Assembly (NCBI GenBank): GCA_028290085.1
Contig: JAQGKN010000563.1
Span: 1 to 8,062 of the forward strand
DNA: 8,062 nt
Origin: Hyphomicrobiales bacterium
Lineage (GTDB): Bacteria > Pseudomonadota > Alphaproteobacteria > Rhizobiales > Beijerinckiaceae
Direction: 5' to 3'
Shown here: positions 6,655 to 8,062 of the stretch, piece after piece
Layout of the letters: every line of letters starts with the position of its first letter
How positions within the stretch are numbered: position 1 is the stretch's first letter
Translations under genes and position numbers: made by a program
Notes under the pieces: model-generated
Told to the model about the DNA's origin: nothing
Seen by the model: only the letters and a program-made list of their open reading frames with translations
The model's database searches: none

Positions 6655-7974
6655 CTAGGCCGCAGCTGCTCTAGCTGTTTCCTGTCCGTCCAGAACGGCG
6701 TGCAGCTGCGTCTCGTCGAGGGCATTTTCCCACTTGGCAATCACCAGTGTCGCCACCGCATTGCCGACGAGGTTGGTGGGTGTGAGGCCCTGCGACATTA
6801 GGCGGTGAATCCCAAGGACCAGTGCGACGCTCTGTACGGGAATCGACCCGTGCGCGGACAGCGTCGCAGCAAGAACCACGAATGCCGCACCCGCGATGCC
6901 GGCGGCGCCCTTTGAGGTCGCAAGCAGAATGAGCAGCAGACCGATCTGCTGCTCGATATTCATCGGCGTGTTGGTCGCCTGTGCCAGAAACACGGCGGCC
7001 GTTGCCAGATAAAGGCAGGTGCCGTCAAGATTGAATGAATAGCCTGTTGGGATCACCAGGCCGACGACGCTTTCATCGGCTCCGGCTTTTTGCATCTTTG
7101 TCAGCATGCGAGGCAGGACTGTTTCTGACGACGTTGTGGCGAAGCAGATCAGCAATTCTTCCGAAATGTAGCGCAGAAGCTTTGGCAAACTCACGCCGAT
7201 GAAAGCGCAAATGGGCCAAAGCACCGCGAAGACGAAAATCAGACATGTCAGGTAGAAGCCGAACAGCAGTTTGCCGAGCGACGCGAGTGAGCCAATGCCG
7301 AACTTGCCCACTGTGAAGGCGATTGCGCCGAAAGCGCCGAGCGGTGCCGCCCACATGACTATATTGACAATCCCGAAGATCATGTGCGCAGCGCGATCGA
7401 TCAGATCGGTTAATGGACGCCCGCGCTCACCAAGCCCGATCAGCGCGAACCCGCTAAGAATTGAGATGAACAAAACCTGCAGTATGTTGCCCTCGGCAAA
7501 CGCGCCAACAAACGTGTTCGGTATGATGTTCGTCAAAAAGGCGACTAGGCCGACAGCCTGGGTCTGCTTCAGATAGGGTTCGACAGCGCTCGGATTGATC
7601 TGCGAGACATCTACATTCATGCCGGCGCCGGGCTGCAGTATATTGACGGCGGTGAGGCCGATCACGAGTGCAATCGTCGTGAGCACTTCGAAATAGACGA
7701 GCGCCTTGATCGCGACACGACCAACACGCGCCATGTCAGCCATATGCGCGACCCCATGCACTACGGTGCAGAAGATCAATGGCGCGATCAGCATGCGGAT
7801 GACTTTGATGAAGGCGTCGCCGAGCGGTTGCATCTGTGCGCCCGTATCCGGCCGAAACCAACCCAGGAAAATGCCGATCGCCATAGCGATGAGCACCTGA
7901 ATCCATAACTGGCTGTACCAAGGCCGCCTCGTGCTGGCAGCCTTGAGTTCGGCGGTTCGAACCATGTCTACCAT
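6655..7974 (-). CDS. dctA: DctA-like dicarboxylate/amino acid:cation symporter (SDF family) with altered TM8 binding residues
   Basis: This inner-membrane protein of 439 residues has the full DctA/GltP architecture and normal length. It opens with WYSQLWIQVLIAMAIGIFLG (TM1, about 19-38), then IKVIRMLIAPLIFCTVVHGV (56-75). The HP1 loop carries FATTSSETVLPRM (278-290), TM7 has GYSFNLDGTCLY (311-322), HP2 has LATSKGAAGIAGAAFVVLAA (351-370), and TM8 has TNLVGNAVATLVIAKW (400-415). The family takes up C4-dicarboxylates or acidic amino acids with protons or sodium. Overall similarity is to DctA, but in TM8 the usual GIDRFMSEARALTN reads GIHRLMSQGLTPTN: the binding Arg is Leu397 and the preceding Asp is His390. 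The substrate may therefore not be an acidic molecule, and the symbol denotes family only. The ATG at 7974 is preferred over the TTG at 8010 because GGGAGG (7985-7980) lies five bases before it. The gene converges on the truncated 6382 gene. No DctB/DctD regulators are present. Confidence 0.92.
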   Translation of the reverse strand: MVDMVRTAELKAASTRRPWYSQLWIQVLIAMAIGIFLGWFRPDTGAQMQPLGDAFIKVIRMLIAPLIFCTVVHGVAHMADMARVGRVAIKALVYFEVLTTIALVIGLTAVNILQPGAGMNVDVSQINPSAVEPYLKQTQAVGLVAFLTNIIPNTFVGAFAEGNILQVLFISILSGFALIGLGERGRPLTDLIDRAAHMIFGIVNIVMWAAPLGAFGAIAFTVGKFGIGSLASLGKLLFGFYLTCLIFVFAVLWPICAFIGVSLPKLLRYISEELLICFATTSSETVLPRMLTKMQKAGADESVVGLVIPTGYSFNLDGTCLYLATAAVFLAQATNTPMNIEQQIGLLLILLATSKGAAGIAGAAFVVLAATLSAHGSIPVQSVALVLGIHRLMSQGLTPTNLVGNAVATLVIAKWENALDETQLHAVLDGQETARAAAA

Positions 7975-7976
7975 GC

Positions 7977-8020
7977 GAGCCTCCCAGTCCTTACTCAAGA
8001 GAGACCGCAAGGAGGTCTCT
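7977..8020 (-). promoter_or_regulatory. Leader of the symporter gene: ribosome binding site and two competing helices
   Basis: On the minus strand, GGGAGG (7985-7980) is the Shine-Dalgarno for the ATG at 7974. About 15 bases further upstream is a perfect stem-loop, AGAGACC (8020-8014) with GGTCTCT (8006-8000). Its left arm and loop also read GAG-A-CCTCC (8019-8011), which can instead pair with GGAGGCTC (7984-7977) as eight base pairs with one bulged A, covering the Shine-Dalgarno. The two helices share bases and exclude each other. Pairing is seen directly in the sequence; a regulatory switch is inference. No promoter consensus is evident in the 42 bases further upstream. Confidence 0.45.
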
Positions 8021-8062
8021 TAGTCAATTCGCAGAAATGAATGGACTGATTGCTTTTTTGGC

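Noticed and set aside
7975..8010. TTG at 8010 as the start of the symporter
   Set aside because: The ATG at 7974 has GGGAGG five bases upstream, and starting at 8010 would add residues encoded by the leader hairpin.
8052..8057. T-run on the plus strand near the right edge as an intrinsic terminator
   Set aside because: No stable GC-rich stem directly precedes it, and there is no plus-strand gene ending nearby.

Overview
The window looks like a moderately GC-rich proteobacterial chromosome or large plasmid, most likely an alphaproteobacterium of the Rhizobiales type. This is inferred from protein style: a rhizobial-type GT4 glycosyltransferase next to a glycogen-debranching-type hydrolase, a DctA-like symporter, and an SsuA/NMT1-style substrate-binding protein leader. 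No rRNA, tRNA, CRISPR array or intact mobile element was found.

Left edge (1-346, minus strand): the N-terminal 115 codons of a DnaQ-like DEDD 3'-5' exonuclease that runs off the window. It is followed by about 1 kb without an intact gene (347-1407). That stretch holds two stem-loops just upstream of the exonuclease and, on the minus strand, the frameshifted C-terminal half of an aldo/keto reductase (about 769-1135).

Centre (1408-5887, plus strand): a compact three-gene operon. It encodes a GT4 glycosyltransferase, a 729-residue amylo-alpha-1,6-glucosidase/debranching-type hydrolase, and an MFS transporter of the HcaT/MFS_1-like kind. Spacing is 11 bases between the first two genes; the second and third overlap by four bases (GTGA). 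One gene builds alpha-glycosidic bonds, the next probably cleaves them, and a co-translated permease follows, which suggests a small module for making, trimming and moving a glucoside or oligosaccharide. The true product is unknown.

Right part (5888-8062): about 490 bases without a recognisable gene, then a short plus-strand ORF (6382-6579) with an excellent ribosome binding site and signal peptide. It looks like the first 34 codons of a periplasmic substrate-binding protein joined to an unrelated tail, so it is probably a truncated gene. Convergent to it on the minus strand is a full-length DctA-family dicarboxylate/amino acid:cation symporter (6655-7974). The position equivalent to the substrate-binding TM8 arginine is leucine, and a nearby conserved aspartate is histidine, so its substrate may not be a C4-dicarboxylate. 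Its 5' leader can form two mutually exclusive helices, one of which would cover the ribosome binding site.

Overall, one intact metabolic operon and one intact transporter sit among decayed genes, as in an accessory or rearranged region.
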